Assembly (NCBI RefSeq): GCF_946477055.1
Contig: NZ_CAMKXG010000177.1
Span: forward strand, 1 to 7,382
DNA: 7,382 nucleotides
Source of the DNA: Lonsdalea britannica
GTDB lineage: Bacteria > Pseudomonadota > Gammaproteobacteria > Enterobacterales > Enterobacteriaceae
Direction: 5' to 3'
The notes beneath the pieces are model-generated. The model made no database searches. It saw only the letters and a program-made list of their open reading frames with translations, and was not told the origin of the DNA. Positions 7,207-7,382 of the stretch are shown in pieces; positions within the stretch are counted from its first letter, which is position 1; every line of letters begins with the position of its first letter. The position numbers were made by a program, and so were the translations under genes.

Positions 7207-7380
7207 TTATTCCTCGTGAGACTGTGGTTCTATTTGAGATCCCTGTAACGCCTGTGCCGCTTTGCGTGCTTTGACGCGTGCGATAGCGGCAGCCACGGCG
7301 GCTTTGCGCGGATCGTGCTCTGACTCGGTATTTTCCGTCGATGGCGTATCGACATTTACCGCTTTGGCCGTTGAGGCATC
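7207..7380 (-). CDS. rsxC: RsxC/RnfC C-terminal end (5' part outside the window)
   Basis: Only the last 57 residues are visible; the gene continues past the right edge. RsxC is the peripheral NADH-binding Fe-S/FMN subunit of the Rsx/Rnf complex. The visible part contains one copy of the DPRKAAVAAAIARVKARKAA repeat typical of the long Ala/Lys/Arg-rich C-terminal tail of enterobacterial RsxC, preceded by an acidic Ser/Thr-rich segment. The stop codon abuts the rsxD ATG, so the two genes are cotranscribed and probably translationally coupled. The Fe-S and nucleotide-binding domains cannot be assessed here. Confidence 0.9.
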   Translation of the reverse strand, partial: DASTAKAVNVDTPSTENTESEHDPRKAAVAAAIARVKARKAAQALQGSQIEPQSHEE

Positions 7381-7382
7381 AG

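Overview
The window looks like chromosome of a soft-rot or canker-type plant-associated enterobacterium (Pectobacteriaceae: Dickeya, Pectobacterium, Brenneria or Lonsdalea relatives). This rests on a Hrp type III secretion block with a Dickeya-like harpin HrpN, next to housekeeping genes (cysB, nth, rsxC, rsxD) whose products closely match their Enterobacterales families. The genus cannot be fixed from the sequence alone.

Layout. Positions 2-2220 (+) are the end of a type III secretion operon: a 5'-truncated hrcC (outer-membrane secretin), then hrpT (small lipoprotein) and hrpV (regulatory protein). hrpT and hrpV overlap by ATGA. A 160-bp gap holds a good HrpL-type hrp box and a leader hairpin before hrpN (2381-3370, +). 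A strong intrinsic terminator at 3523-3544 ends that unit and marks the visible edge of the hrp cluster. Positions 3371-4368 form an AT-richening, gene-poor kilobase. In its middle is a 59-codon minus-strand ORF (3751-3930) that looks real: basic N-terminus, one membrane segment, two cysteines after it, and a sigma70-like promoter at the right distance. cysB (4369-5343, +) follows, complete, and converges on nth (5401-6036, -) across a 16-bp perfect hairpin. Upstream of nth on the minus strand lie rsxD (6187-7206) and the 3' end of rsxC (from 7207 to the right edge).

How the parts work together. hrcC/hrpT/hrpV/hrpN provide the secretin, its likely lipoprotein partner, a regulator and a secreted harpin for plant interaction. 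cysB is the master regulator of sulfur assimilation. nth repairs oxidised pyrimidines. rsxC-rsxD belong to the Rsx/Rnf electron-transport complex that resets SoxR in E. coli.

Most notable observation. The usual enterobacterial order rsxC-rsxD-rsxG-rsxE-nth is interrupted. rsxG and rsxE are missing, only 150 bp separate rsxD from nth, and the flavin-attachment motif of RsxD is altered. This suggests a decayed or remodelled Rsx complex. The placement of cysB between an hrp edge and nth, away from its usual topA/acnA neighbours, also points to a rearranged chromosome. I found no CRISPR array, transposase, tRNA or phage gene.
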